This document shows, piece by piece, positions 1-9,400 of a DNA stretch of 57,565 nt; within the stretch, counting starts at the first letter, position 1, and each line of letters opens with the position of its first letter. Below the pieces are notes generated by a model that was not told the origin of the DNA, searched no databases, and saw nothing but the letters and a program-made list of their open reading frames with translations. Both the position numbers and the translations under genes were made by a program. Origin of the DNA: Pseudomonadota bacterium (lineage in GTDB: Bacteria; Myxococcota_A; Polyangia; Haliangiales; Haliangiaceae); the NCBI GenBank assembly GCA_022360315.1, contig JAKSDA010000618.1, forward strand, positions 1 to 57,565, read 5' to 3'.

Positions 1-1
1 C

Positions 2-760
2 AAATCTCGGGAACATTTTGAAATTGAGCCCCCGATGTTAAGAGGCGAAGAGGAAATAGGTCTATTCCCTGAAAAGGAGTCATGCATCAAATCCTCCAAA
101 CTCGATATCGACAGCGAATTTGACTCTTCTCAAGACGGACCGTGGCAACAGATGTTCGGCGGCAGCGGGATCATGGTCGATTTCGAGCTCGACCGTTATT
201 TTTTATTTCCCGCTGGTCAGTTCGGAGTAACAGCCAGTCTCGGTTTCATGGGCAAGACAGCCAAGGCGTTCAGAACCGAGGACTGCAGCTCCGGTGAGAC
301 AGGATGTGTCGATGGCAAAAAACCGGTAATAATGGACGGAGAGCTGGCCCGGACGGCCGAAAAAACCTCGTTTCGCCTGCTTCCGATCTCGATCGGTGCA
401 GTCTATCGTTTTACCAGGCTCGACGATCGCTTCCGGGTTCCCATCGTGCCGTACGGACGGGCCGGAGTTGCCTATTACCTGTGGTGGATCACGGGCCCTG
501 ACGGATCCATTGCCGAGTATCCGGACGACGGCGGGCGCGCCCTGGGCGCCTCGCTCGGCGTCGAGGCCAGCGTAGGACTGGCCTTGCGCGCCGAACGCCT
601 CGACAAACAGGCAGCGCTCAGCTTGCGCAATGACACCGGCATCGAACACGCGGGCTTTTATGTCGAGCTCAACTATGCCTGGGTCGACGGATTCGGTAGC
701 GACAAAAAACTGCCGGTTGGCGACTTGACCTGGTTCGCCGGTCTCAACTTCGAGTTTTGA
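2..760 (+). CDS. Outer-membrane beta-barrel protein, MXAN_2562-like, 5' partial
   Basis: The frame is open from the first bases of the window, so the gene probably starts upstream; the first in-window ATG is at 35. The readable part has a 'DIDSEF' segment, a 'MFGGSGIM' turn, alternating hydrophobic strands ('TSFRLLPISIGAVYRF', 'VPYGRAGVAYYLWW') and a 'YVELNYAWVDGFG' stretch, and it ends in 'LNFEF'. A terminal Phe after alternating residues is the usual outer-membrane assembly signal, and the motif order matches the MXAN_2562 family of myxobacterial barrels as I recall it. Function unknown. The signal peptide is not in the window. A frameshift before residue 25 of the ATG-started frame cannot be excluded, because the first residues fit the family poorly. 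Confidence 0.7.
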   Translation, partial: KSREHFEIEPPMLRGEEEIGLFPEKESCIKSSKLDIDSEFDSSQDGPWQQMFGGSGIMVDFELDRYFLFPAGQFGVTASLGFMGKTAKAFRTEDCSSGETGCVDGKKPVIMDGELARTAEKTSFRLLPISIGAVYRFTRLDDRFRVPIVPYGRAGVAYYLWWITGPDGSIAEYPDDGGRALGASLGVEASVGLALRAERLDKQAALSLRNDTGIEHAGFYVELNYAWVDGFGSDKKLPVGDLTWFAGLNFEF

Positions 761-780
761 GGCGCCAGGTGCCGGGGCAC

Positions 781-1665
781 CTATTTCCGGGTATCCGCAT
801 TTAGCAGGGCACGGAGGCGTGCTAGTTCGGCTTCTGCCCTTTCGGCGCGCTGGCGCTCGTCTTCGGCGCGCTGGCGCTCGTCTTCGGCGCGCCGGCGCTC
901 GTCTTCGGCGCGCTGGCGCTCGTCTTCGGCGCGCTCGTGACCGGTCGGAATGGGATCGCTGGCATGTTCGGTCTGGTAGATCCGCAGCCACCGGGCCGAA
1001 TACGTCTGGAAGGTGCCCTGCCACAGGCCAAACCATGCGTCGAGTTGTTTGCTGTAGACTCGCTCGTCGGCCCCACGCCTGGCCTTGCGATACTTGCCAC
1101 CGACCAGATGATACGCGGTGAATACCTCGCTGTCCGGCTCGTAGAGATAATATTCTGGCGTGCGAAAAATGCGGTCATAGCGCCATTTTTTGACTGTGTT
1201 GTCGATTCTGGCCGTGCTGGGCGAAAGCAATTCGGCGATCACATCGGGATATCGGTTGTGTTCATTCCACACCTGCCAGCTGCGCCGCGGTCCCGGCGTC
1301 ACGCCATCGATGAAAACAAAATCTGGCCCCACAAATGCCCGTTCCTCGGGCGGCGTATGAGAGGCGACAAAGCGCGCCTGTTCGGGGGTATAATAGATAA
1401 ATATATCTCCACCCACCCAGAAATTCGTCCGTCCGCGCGCTACCATCAAGGCGCCCACCACTTCGATCAGAAGGTTCATCTGCCTGACATGCAGATCGCT
1501 GGCCATGGGGACCCCATCGCTCTCAGGTAACTCGATACCCTCCAGCAACGACAGATCCCAGGGCGGCCCCCGATATTCGGTTTGTGCCAATAACTCGTTG
1601 CTCACCGGTAGCGGACCGGTTTCGGTCAGTGCTGCCAGCTCTGCCAATGCACGCTCTCGGGCCAT
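781..1665 (-). CDS. Uma2-family putative endonuclease with heptad-repeat C-terminal tail
   Basis: 294 residues. The Uma2 (DUF820) PD-(D/E)xK core is visible: 'VGPDFVF' (Asp about 115), 'PDVIAELLSPSTA' (Glu about 145) and 'NTVKKWRYDRI' (Lys about 159), followed by 'TPEYYLYEPD'. After about residue 245 the protein becomes a charged helix made of repeated RAEDERQ heptads, encoded by a 21-bp tandem repeat. Such helices are common at the C-terminus of Uma2 proteins in cyanobacteria and myxobacteria. The family is widespread and expanded, but its biological role is not settled. It stands alone, convergent with the barrel gene on its left and divergent from truA. Start ATG at 1665; the ribosome site is weak. 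Confidence 0.85.
   Translation of the reverse strand: MARERALAELAALTETGPLPVSNELLAQTEYRGPPWDLSLLEGIELPESDGVPMASDLHVRQMNLLIEVVGALMVARGRTNFWVGGDIFIYYTPEQARFVASHTPPEERAFVGPDFVFIDGVTPGPRRSWQVWNEHNRYPDVIAELLSPSTARIDNTVKKWRYDRIFRTPEYYLYEPDSEVFTAYHLVGGKYRKARRGADERVYSKQLDAWFGLWQGTFQTYSARWLRIYQTEHASDPIPTGHERAEDERQRAEDERRRAEDERQRAEDERQRAERAEAELARLRALLNADTRK
841..936. repeat. 21-bp tandem repeat, about 4.6 copies, inside the Uma2 gene
   Basis: Consecutive 21-bp units begin at 841, 862, 883, 904 and 925 (the last partial), each starting ttcggcgcgc. One unit differs by a single base (gcc for gct). On the minus strand each unit encodes one RAEDERQ heptad, so gain or loss of units keeps the frame and changes the coiled-coil length. 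Confidence 0.95.
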
Positions 1666-1911
1666 GGGCGATCTCGTTACTCGATAATGCTACCCTACCA
1701 TAGAAGCTTCCTCAACGCTACCCGCTAGGACTGGTTTTATCGGATTTGACATCGGCCATCGGCGGCAGGCGGGCGATGGTCACGGCCGGTCGGCGCACGG
1801 GCGAGTTGTGACAGCCGGTCGACCACTTTGGTACCCTCGGGGCGCAGCGAGTTTCCCGATCACAGCGACCCATCCATTCCCATCGAGACACGACCAACAG
1901 AGCCCGGCAAG

Positions 1912-2700
1912 GTGCGCACGATAAAACTACTCATCGAGTATGACGGCACTCATCTATCGGGCTGGCAGCGGCAGAAAAACGGCCCCTCGGTTCAGCAACA
2001 TCTGGAAGAGGCCGTGGCCCACATGACCGGCACGCCGGTGCCGGTCATCGGTGCATCACGTACCGACGCCGGAGTACACGCCCGAGGACAGGTAGCTCAT
2101 TTTCGCACCGAGTCAGCAATTCCGACCTATGGCTTCCGACGCGGAATCAACGGCATGGTGCCCAGCGCGATCGCAGTGATCGGGTGCGAAGAAGCTCCAA
2201 CGGGGTTTCACGCGCGGTTCGATTCGCGCGGCAAGCACTACCGCTACACCCTGCTCACCCGGAGACCCCGATCGCCGCTGTGGAACAACCGGGCCTGGCA
2301 TCGACCGCGGCCACTCGACTTCGACGCCATGACCCGGGCCGCACAGTTCTGCGTCGGCGAAATGGACTTTGCCGCATTCCGCGCATCTGGCTGCCAGGCC
2401 GCCACATCGGTACGCACCATCAACGCGATCGAGATCGCTCGACCAGACTCCCAGATCGCTCATATCGACGTGCGCGGCAATGCCTTCCTGCGCAACATGG
2501 TGCGCATCCTGGCCGGCACCCTGGTCGCAGTCGGAGAAGGACAGATCTGCGCGGCTGATATCCCCGCCGTCGTGGCCAGCCGCGACCGCAGCCGAGCCGG
2601 CCAAACTGCACCCGCCCATGGCTTGACCCTGATGCAGGTCTTCTACGACCATCCAGCAGAATCATCGCCAACATCACAGACATTCGAAGGATCTTCATGA
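1912..2700 (+). CDS. truA: tRNA pseudouridine(38-40) synthase TruA
   Basis: Isomerises uridines 38-40 in the tRNA anticodon arm to pseudouridine. The catalytic block 'GASRTDAGVHARGQ' is intact (Asp52 counted from the GTG at 1912). The N-terminal 'KLLIEYDGT..SGWQRQ', 'SRGKHYRYTL' and 'DVRGNAFLRNMVRILAGTL' are also family signatures. The frame can be extended upstream to a TTG at 1828, but the extra 28 residues have no family match, and GTG 1912 gives the standard TruA N-terminus (V-R-T-I-K-L-L-I-E-Y). About 262 residues, normal for the family. The ORF ends 131 bases before the sigma-factor gene, which probably has its own promoter. Confidence 0.95.
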   Translation: MRTIKLLIEYDGTHLSGWQRQKNGPSVQQHLEEAVAHMTGTPVPVIGASRTDAGVHARGQVAHFRTESAIPTYGFRRGINGMVPSAIAVIGCEEAPTGFHARFDSRGKHYRYTLLTRRPRSPLWNNRAWHRPRPLDFDAMTRAAQFCVGEMDFAAFRASGCQAATSVRTINAIEIARPDSQIAHIDVRGNAFLRNMVRILAGTLVAVGEGQICAADIPAVVASRDRSRAGQTAPAHGLTLMQVFYDHPAESSPTSQTFEGSS

Positions 2701-2831
2701 TGCGACGCGTCAGCAAAAAAGAAACATCGGTTTTGGGCGGTGCTGTGTTGGTACATCGAGGTCTGGGCATCGGACCGCGAGGAATCTTTGTGTAAGGTGT
2801 ATGGGTCGAGCGGCGTTACGGAATCAAGCAC

Positions 2832-3431
2832 GTGGCCTCCGATGCAGCCACAGCGGACGATCTCCGGGAGGAGCAGCGCCTGATCGAGGAGGCCCAGCGC
2901 GGAAACCTCGACGCCATGCGCCCAATCTTCGAGAGATACGCTTCGCCCTTGTATTCCATGGTCATCTTGCCGCGGGTCGGCGATCAGGCCATGGCCGAGG
3001 ATGTACTTCGCGACACCCTGGTAACAGCGGTGGAGAAGCTCGACAAGTTTCGCTGGCAGGGCAAGAGTATCTTTGCCTGGCTCAGACAGATCGCGGTCAA
3101 CAAGGTCTATGACCTGCACAGGCGGTCCAGGCGGTCGCAGAAGCTCGCCGACGCTATTGCAGCAGAGTTGCCGACTGTCACGTCCGATGACAGCCGTGCC
3201 GACATGCGCCTCATCGTCGAGCAAGAGCGGCGCATCAACCGGGCCCGTATCGGGGCGACCTTTGCCCAGCTCTCGGATCGCTACCGCAAGGCCATACAAC
3301 TCAGATTGATCGAAGATCTCCCACGCGACGAATGTGCGCGCCGCATGGAGGTCACCGTCGGCACCTTTGACGTATTGCTTTTTCGCGCTGTACGGTCGTT
3401 TCGCAAACGATTCGGCGATCGCTCCAATTGA
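2832..3431 (+). CDS. ECF-type RNA polymerase sigma factor
   Basis: 199 residues, GTG start. The region-2-like helices are 'LIEEAQRGNLDAMRPIFERYASPLYSM' to 'WLRQIAVNKVYDLHRR' (about residues 18-100). The region-4-like part is 'FAQLSDRYRKAIQLRLIEDL' followed by the helix-turn-helix 'PRDECARRMEVTVGTFDVLLFRAVRSFRKRF' (about 143-193). Regions 1 and 3 are absent, as in extracytoplasmic-function sigma factors. It should direct RNA polymerase to a dedicated promoter set. It is followed after 26 bases by a membrane protein with the expected anti-sigma architecture, then by three genes linked by 4-base overlaps, so the regulon may include this operon itself. The ECF subgroup was not determined. Confidence 0.88.
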   Translation: MASDAATADDLREEQRLIEEAQRGNLDAMRPIFERYASPLYSMVILPRVGDQAMAEDVLRDTLVTAVEKLDKFRWQGKSIFAWLRQIAVNKVYDLHRRSRRSQKLADAIAAELPTVTSDDSRADMRLIVEQERRINRARIGATFAQLSDRYRKAIQLRLIEDLPRDECARRMEVTVGTFDVLLFRAVRSFRKRFGDRSN

Positions 3432-3457
3432 TGACAAACTATGCCTGACCACCCGAT

Positions 3458-4222
3458 GTGACGATGTCCCGCGATGACCACGTAGACGACCTTTTGAGGG
3501 CGCCCGATGATGCAATCGATCCGGCCGAGCAGGCCCGGGCCGATTCGTTTGCCGACCTGGTCGATCGTTTGATCGAGGGACGCGATTTGCCCCCGGCCAT
3601 GGCATCCGAAGAACGCGCCCTGATCGAGGTCGCTGGAATCGTGCGGGCGTCGACCCGTGAGGTCGAACTGGCCCCGGAGCGGCGTGCTGCTGTGGTCGAT
3701 CAAATGTTCGAGCACGTGCTCGGGCAAGCGGGCGGTCAGGTCAAAGCGGGTGGTCAGGTCAAAACCGGCGGGCCAGGTACCGAGCCGACAATGGCGCGGG
3801 ATGCAGGCCGAGCCGAGCCGTCACCCGATCAGAGGGCGCCTGCCGGGTCAGACGGCGCGGATTCCGGGCAAGGTGTGTCGCAGGCGCGGGACGGTTCTGG
3901 CTCGGCCCAGACTCCCGACCTGGCAGCCTATCGACGCAAACGGTTGAGCACAATCGTCCCCTGGACCGTGGCCGCTGCGGCCGCTGCGGCGGCGCTTTCT
4001 CTCGCTCTGGTCCGTCCGGCCCCACCAACCGACCGCCTCAGAGTGGCCGATACGCGGCCAATTCCGGCTCTGCCCATCGAGCAGCGATCCCGTCCAGCCG
4101 ATCCGCTGGTCGGCCAGATTCCGCGCGAGCGCGTCGGCGGAGCCCGCGAGCGCATCGACATGATCTATGCCGATCGCATGGCCGGATTTCGAGACCGGCG
4201 ATTGAGAGGACGTCTTCGGTGA
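3458..4222 (+). CDS. Putative anti-sigma factor, single-pass membrane protein
   Basis: 254 residues. An acidic N-terminal part of about 90 residues ('DDLLRAPDDAIDPAEQARADSF...') is followed by a Gly/Gln-rich linker, one hydrophobic segment at about 162-186 (rich in Ala: 'VPWTVAAAAAAAALSLALV') and a basic tail of about 70 residues. No zinc-binding HxxxCxxC motif is present, so this is not a ZAS-type anti-sigma factor. The assignment rests on position directly behind an ECF sigma gene and on topology. The start is GTG 3458 or ATG 3464. The stop overlaps the next gene (GTGA), indicating translational coupling. Alternative: a structural membrane protein of the downstream lipoprotein system. Confidence 0.6.
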   Translation: MTMSRDDHVDDLLRAPDDAIDPAEQARADSFADLVDRLIEGRDLPPAMASEERALIEVAGIVRASTREVELAPERRAAVVDQMFEHVLGQAGGQVKAGGQVKTGGPGTEPTMARDAGRAEPSPDQRAPAGSDGADSGQGVSQARDGSGSAQTPDLAAYRRKRLSTIVPWTVAAAAAAAALSLALVRPAPPTDRLRVADTRPIPALPIEQRSRPADPLVGQIPRERVGGARERIDMIYADRMAGFRDRRLRGRLR

Positions 4223-4863
4223 AACGCGCCCTGGCAATTGCGTTCCTTGCCGCTGTGGCCGGCGGTGTGATCGGCTATTACTGGGCCGGCCATCGACCGC
4301 CCACCGATCCCGAGAGCGAGCGCTCGGTCACCCAGTTGCCCGAGCCGAGTAGCAGCGAACTGGCCGGGCCGGCCGGCTCTGCCATTGACGAGCCTCTGAT
4401 GATCGCGCTGGCCCAGGCCAAGAATTTTCACCACAAGGCCGACGTCTACTTGCGCGAAGGCAAGTTTGCTCAGGCCATGGCATCGCTCGAAGAAATCCTT
4501 ACCATTGCGTTTCCCGACGGGGCGCCGGAGGCCGAAGACGTCACACTCGACGCCCGGGCGCGCATGGCCAAGCTGGCCATTGCTCGGGGCGAGCTCGATC
4601 GGGCCATGGCCATTGTCGAGCAGGGCATCGCCGGCGCCAAACGCCGTTCATTCTTTTTGGCCAATCTCCACACTGCCCGAGGTGAAGTATACGAAGCCAT
4701 GGCCAACCTGCTGGATGAGTCCAGCGACGTGGACGACGGGGTGGACGGCAAAGCCGCCGCCGAGGCCAGAGAGGCGCGACGGCGGGCCATCGAGGCCTTT
4801 GATCAATCGATATCGATCAACCGAGAGTTGCAAAGAGCTCTTGTCGGCGAGGGCATTCGGTGA
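4219..4863 (+). CDS. Membrane-anchored TPR-like protein
   Basis: 214 residues. An N-terminal hydrophobic segment ('LAIAFLAAVAGGVIGYYWAG') serves as signal anchor or uncleaved signal peptide. Residues about 65-205 form paired helices of TPR type: 'ALAQAKNFHHKADVYLREGK', 'FAQAMASLEEILTIAFPDGA', 'ARMAKLAIARGELDRAMAIV', 'LANLHTARGEVYEAMANLL'. Probably a periplasmic scaffold. It overlaps the preceding gene by four bases (GTGA) and is itself overlapped by the following lipoprotein gene in the same way, so the five genes from 2832 to 5998 look like one transcription unit. The start is the GTG at 4219, chosen because of this overlap. Confidence 0.75.
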   Translation: MKRALAIAFLAAVAGGVIGYYWAGHRPPTDPESERSVTQLPEPSSSELAGPAGSAIDEPLMIALAQAKNFHHKADVYLREGKFAQAMASLEEILTIAFPDGAPEAEDVTLDARARMAKLAIARGELDRAMAIVEQGIAGAKRRSFFLANLHTARGEVYEAMANLLDESSDVDDGVDGKAAAEAREARRRAIEAFDQSISINRELQRALVGEGIR

Positions 4864-5462
4864 CCCGGCCGAGGGCCTGCCATATCGGCCCGGGTGGGGT
4901 CGCGCCGGCATTGCTCGTCGGCCTGACCGGAGCCCTTGTCGCGATCTCGTGTGGTGGCAGTCAGATGCCGGGCTACGAGCGCATTGACCAGCGCAAGCAG
5001 GAGATCGCCATCTTGTGGGGACAGATACGCAGCTGGCGTCAAGAGGCTGGCCTCAAAGGTGTCGAGCCGAAACGGGTCGTGATCATCGAGATGAACGGCA
5101 AACCCATGTCCTCGGCGACGCGAGTTTGTCCCGAACCCATCGAGCCCGAGACCTCTCGGTGCAGAGACCTGTGCAGTCTGGCCGGAGCGATCTGTGAAAA
5201 CGCCGAGAGTATCTGTCGCATTGCTGGCGAGCTGATCGAGGACCCCTGGGCGCACGACAAATGTTCGAGTGCCAAGGCGTCGTGCAAAGAAGCCAAGCAA
5301 GCCTGCTGCCAATGTCGGGCCAAAGAGCTGGGGTCAAAACTGCCCCATGGCCAGGATCGCGGTCGATCATCGCACCGATCATCAGTCCCCGGGGTGCCGG
5401 GCGGGATGAAAGTGCGCCTACGGGGAAATCAGTCTTTTGCCTGGGCCTCATGCGACGGATGA
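4860..5462 (+). CDS. Cys-rich lipoprotein, first of a tandem pair
   Basis: 200 residues. A long hydrophobic signal ends in the lipobox 'VAISC', predicting a lipid-anchored protein. The mature part holds a ten-cysteine module with spacing C-x10-C-x3-C-x6-C-x6-C-x15-C-x6-C-x6-CC-x-C (about residues 88-150), beginning 'VCPEPIE' and ending 'KQACCQC'. The next gene has exactly the same spacing, so the two arose by duplication. The repeated CX6C pattern suggests two helices stapled by disulfides. A 45-residue basic tail follows the module and is missing from the paralogue. GTGA overlap with the TPR gene upstream and ATGA overlap with the paralogue downstream. Function unknown; I do not recognise a named family. 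Confidence 0.75.
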   Translation: MTRPRACHIGPGGVAPALLVGLTGALVAISCGGSQMPGYERIDQRKQEIAILWGQIRSWRQEAGLKGVEPKRVVIIEMNGKPMSSATRVCPEPIEPETSRCRDLCSLAGAICENAESICRIAGELIEDPWAHDKCSSAKASCKEAKQACCQCRAKELGSKLPHGQDRGRSSHRSSVPGVPGGMKVRLRGNQSFAWASCDG

Positions 5463-5998
5463 TCAACATAGGCGCGTGTGCAGCCCTGGCCAGTGTCTCA
5501 GCCGCGGTTTTTTCTGGCTCCTGCGCATCACCGGCGCGCAAGGAGTGGCGGGCGCCAGCGGCGCAAGAACCGGCCATGCCGCACCTGTCCACAGCGCACG
5601 CTCAGATCGAGCGAATGTGGCACGAGATCGAAGAGCTGCGCGCTCGAGTCTCTGAGTCCGAATCGCTCCGTGGCGAACTGTCGGTCGCCGACGCAACCGC
5701 ACCAGCACCGGCCAGTGCCGACCAGCCGACCACTGCAGCAAGCCGTGGCTCCGATGTCGCCCGGCCGTCGGAAAAGGGCGTTGTATGCCCTGACGGCAGC
5801 GAAGTACGCCCCCCGGTGTGCAGTGACGTCTGTACCGTTACCCGGTCCATCTGTACCAATGCCGACAGTATCTGCCGCCTGGCCCGCGATCTGCCTGGTG
5901 ACAACTGGGCCGAGGGCAAGTGCACAGATGCCAAGAATGCCTGCACCGAAGCCATTGCAGCCTGCTGCACCTGTGCCCGACGATCCGACGGTAACTGA
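5459..5998 (+). CDS. Cys-rich lipoprotein, second of a tandem pair
   Basis: About 179 residues from ATG 5459, chosen because it overlaps the TGA of the previous gene; longer in-frame starts exist upstream (5450, 5261) but would run through the neighbour. The signal peptide 'CAALASVSAAVFSGSC' ends in a lipobox. A short coiled-coil-like stretch ('HAQIERMWHEIEELRARVSE') and a Pro/Ala-rich linker precede the ten-cysteine module, from 'VCPDGSE' to 'AACCTC', with spacing identical to the upstream paralogue. The only tail is 'ARRSDGN'. It is the last gene of the sigma-factor operon, so the pair is a likely envelope output of that sigma factor. No named family recognised. Confidence 0.75.
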   Translation: MINIGACAALASVSAAVFSGSCASPARKEWRAPAAQEPAMPHLSTAHAQIERMWHEIEELRARVSESESLRGELSVADATAPAPASADQPTTAASRGSDVARPSEKGVVCPDGSEVRPPVCSDVCTVTRSICTNADSICRLARDLPGDNWAEGKCTDAKNACTEAIAACCTCARRSDGN

Positions 5999-6420
5999 AA
6001 AACGGTCGCAGAGGGCCAACCGATCACATCGCCTGGCGTTCGACATGTAGCGGTCGGTGATTTCTCGGCGTAGGGGTGTCCACAATCGTGGAACAAATAC
6101 AACCGACCTGTCTACCGCGGTGGACAACTTATCGGCAGATTTTTCGGCGCTCGATGTATTTCCGCCAGCATGCTCCTTGGAATGAGATATGCAACATCTG
6201 TGGCATACCGAGGATGCACCGGTCAACGGGTGGTGAACGTTCTACGATGACCCGACGATCTGGCTTGTCGACAACGCGTCTAACGATCAGTTCGAGGGTC
6301 AAGCCATCTTTGCGATCAATTATAGAGTACATCGAATTAGGCGAAATCTGCACCGAGCAGCGGGACCCGCACCAAACAGTGCTGCCCGACATCAGCTGAT
6401 AAACGAGGAGCGAGGACGCG
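5999..6420. other. Intergenic region, 422 bp
   Basis: No convincing gene on either strand. It contains a 10-bp perfect palindrome, ttgtcgacaa (6265-6274), and short gtccac/gtggac complementary segments between 6077 and 6125. The promoter of the CHAT-caspase gene should lie here, but I see no clear -35/-10 pair. The region is visibly more AT-rich towards its right end. Confidence 0.5.
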
Positions 6421-9400
6421 ATGACCGATTTGCAATCGCGCCGCCCAGCGGTGATTATAGACATAGTTCTGGACCGATACGGCGCCATCCATGCACAGAT
6501 CGACGGCGCTCGTATCGAGCCCATTCGATGGCTTGAGGCCGGGTCGAATAACATCTCGCCATTCGACAACCTCGAGAAAAATGTGATGCGAGAGCTGGAA
6601 ATAATGACTGAGGGGATGACGGCCACAAAGCGCATCGTCGAGTACAATCAAAACCTCGCTCGGGTTGGTCGGATGCTGGGAGAATACATGTTTGGGCCCC
6701 GGTACAATCCATTCTGGCAAGCGCTGGTCGAGGTTTACAGCCGGACTGGCGCCAGCGATGGGCCGCTTACCATCTGTTTTTCCACCGAGCTGTCCAGGCT
6801 GCAAAATCTCCCCTGGGAGCTGGCATTGTGGGGTCATGGCCGTGGCGTACGGGTCGGTACCGATGACAAGCTGACATTCGTACGGCGATCGTTATACACC
6901 AACTACGTGGGGAGCTGGCCGCATCGTCCGGCGTCTGATGAGCTCGCCGTCACACTGGTGTCGACCTCGGAACAGAGGTCTATCGAGACCTACCGGGAGA
7001 TTTGCGAGGCGCTGAATGTGGCCGGGTTACCAGTCAAGGGCCCCAACCGCGACCCCGGGCATTCCGCACAGCGCATCGATTGGCCTCCGACTTGGCAAGG
7101 TGCCCGCGCCGACATCTTTCAGTTCGTCGGTCACGGAACCCTCGGCAGTGTCTTTTTCAAAGCGCCGGGCTCGGCCGGCAGGGATTCGAGTATGGAGATG
7201 ACAGCGCAGTCTCTGGTCGATTCTCTCGACCAGAGCTACCTGCCGGATTTGTTCGTCATCTTTGCCTGTTTTTCGTTCAACCACCGCGACTCTTACGGCT
7301 TTGTCCCGGAGCTGCTAGGGGCTGGAGCCCCGGCCGCGCTCGGGATGTTGGACGTGCTCCGCATGGGCAAGGCCGGCCCCATGAGTCGGCGCTTCTACCT
7401 GCATCTGGCCCGGTCGGGACGAGTCGATATCGCTGTCCAGTGCCTGCGCGCCGAATTCAAGCGGCTCGAGGAGCTCGCCTGGCTCAGGCAAAACGGCCTG
7501 CCGCCATCGGATTGGTTTCGTCCCGTTCTCATGGTCCGCGACTCGTCTGCGCTGGACCGCTTTTGCCATTTGCCCGACCCTGCGCCACACGATTCCAACC
7601 GCGACCCGGAGCAGCTGGCAACTCTCAAAAAGCGAGTGCTGGCCGCGTTCACACCACCACGGGTGACCCCGGGCAAGTCGGCTGAGGCGAATCTCCAGGA
7701 CCACGTGCAGGAGCTCACTGGCCGGGCCACTGGTTCGGGAGACCAACCGTCGAACGCAGACGAGGCCCGGGCACAGCTGGAAGCCGAGCGAATGAGACGA
7801 GCCGTCCGTGCCCTCGACGCGGACATATCACTGACAGACATCGCAAATCTTGCAGACCAGGCCGAGCGCGCAGACCGCGGTAAGCGTCACGAGGGCAACA
7901 AGCCGCAGCCCACGTCGGTCGCAGTCGTCGCCCCACCCTCTGCACAGTCCGATCGTATCACCCGGCGGGCGCTCCTCATCGGCAGCCAGATTGATGGCCT
8001 GGAGGGAGTGCACAATGACCTCGAGGCAATGTCCCGGGTGCTCGGTCAGCTCGGCTTCGAGGACATACGCCAACGCAGAGAGCAAGAAGCTACCTGCCAG
8101 GGCATTCACGACGGCTTCGAGGAGCTGATCAACGATGTCGGCCCGAGCGATGCCGTTCTGGTATACTATGCCGGTCACGGCTCGATCGCTGCCAGCCGCG
8201 ATATGGCAAAGCGCGTCACCCGCAACGCGTCTCGGCTACCCGAGTTCATTCTTCCCTACGACTTTCGCGACAGCGTCGGTGAGTTCCGCGGGATCACCTC
8301 GTGGGAGCTGTCCCGGTTGTTCAAACGGCTCACCGACAAGACCGCCAATGTCGCCGCGATCATGGATTGCTGCCACTCGGGCCGCATTGTGCGGGGCGAG
8401 CGGGCCAGGCGCCGGGGTTCTTCGCAGGCCTCAGAAGAGGAACCCCGCCTGCGCGTGCGCGGCGAGACCGATTGCTCCGAGGGAATCGCGGACCACATCG
8501 AAAAACTCAAAAAAAGGCATGGGATCGCCAACCTCAACGCTGAGGCCAACCCGCTCCTGGTCCGTCTACTGGCGTGTAGAACCCAGGAGAAAGCGTCCGA
8601 GTTCCGTGCTGATGATGGCCAGTGGCGCGGCCGGCTGACCGCTGCGTTGACCGATGCCCTGGACGAGATCATTCAGGAAGGCAGCAGGCTGCCGTCGTGG
8701 CAGGCACTCGGCCAGTTCCTGCGCGAGCAGGTGAAATACCGGGAATGGGACCAACAGACCCCGCAGATCGAGGGCCCGCGCAGTCGTATCTTCGCCTCGC
8801 TGGAAGAGGAAAACAACACCGGAGTACTCACAGTCGGTCCCAGCAGCGGCGAGGGCTATATCCTTCACGGCGGTACGATCATGGGAGTTTGCGACGGCGA
8901 TGTCTACCAGGTGCGGTCGCCTTTCACAACCCCTGAGAATCCCCGGGGAGATGTGGCGCTAGCCAGAGTCGCGGAGGCTGGACGGCTCATCTCCAAACTC
9001 GAGATCACTGAGGCCCTGAGAGAGCCGATTCGCATCGAGTACGGTTTTCGCGCCCATCCCGAGCAAATTCAGCGTTGGAAACTGCCCGTGGCAGTGGCCG
9101 CACAGGCGGGCGACCCGGGCCAGCTCTACCAGGCCATTCAAAACTCGCTCTATCTCGAACTCGTCGAGCCCGAACAAGCGCACGCCGCGATTCGCATCAA
9201 TGGGACAGAAATGTGGCTTGCTGAGAGCGATGGTAGACGATGGCTGAAGCACTCGTGGAAACTCGATGCAAGCGGCATCAAGGAGGCGGTCGTCGCTGTC
9301 GAGCAGCTGGCCCACGGCGAGCATGCGCGCCGGCTGGGCGCGAACCACGGCGCGAAAAACGATGACTTGGTCGCCCGCGATGGCCTGTACACGGTCTCCT

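Noticed and set aside
203..1036. Arg/Pro-rich frame of 277 residues on the minus strand
   Set aside because: It is antisense to the barrel gene and crosses the Uma2 repeat array; its repeats are only the 21-bp units read in another frame.
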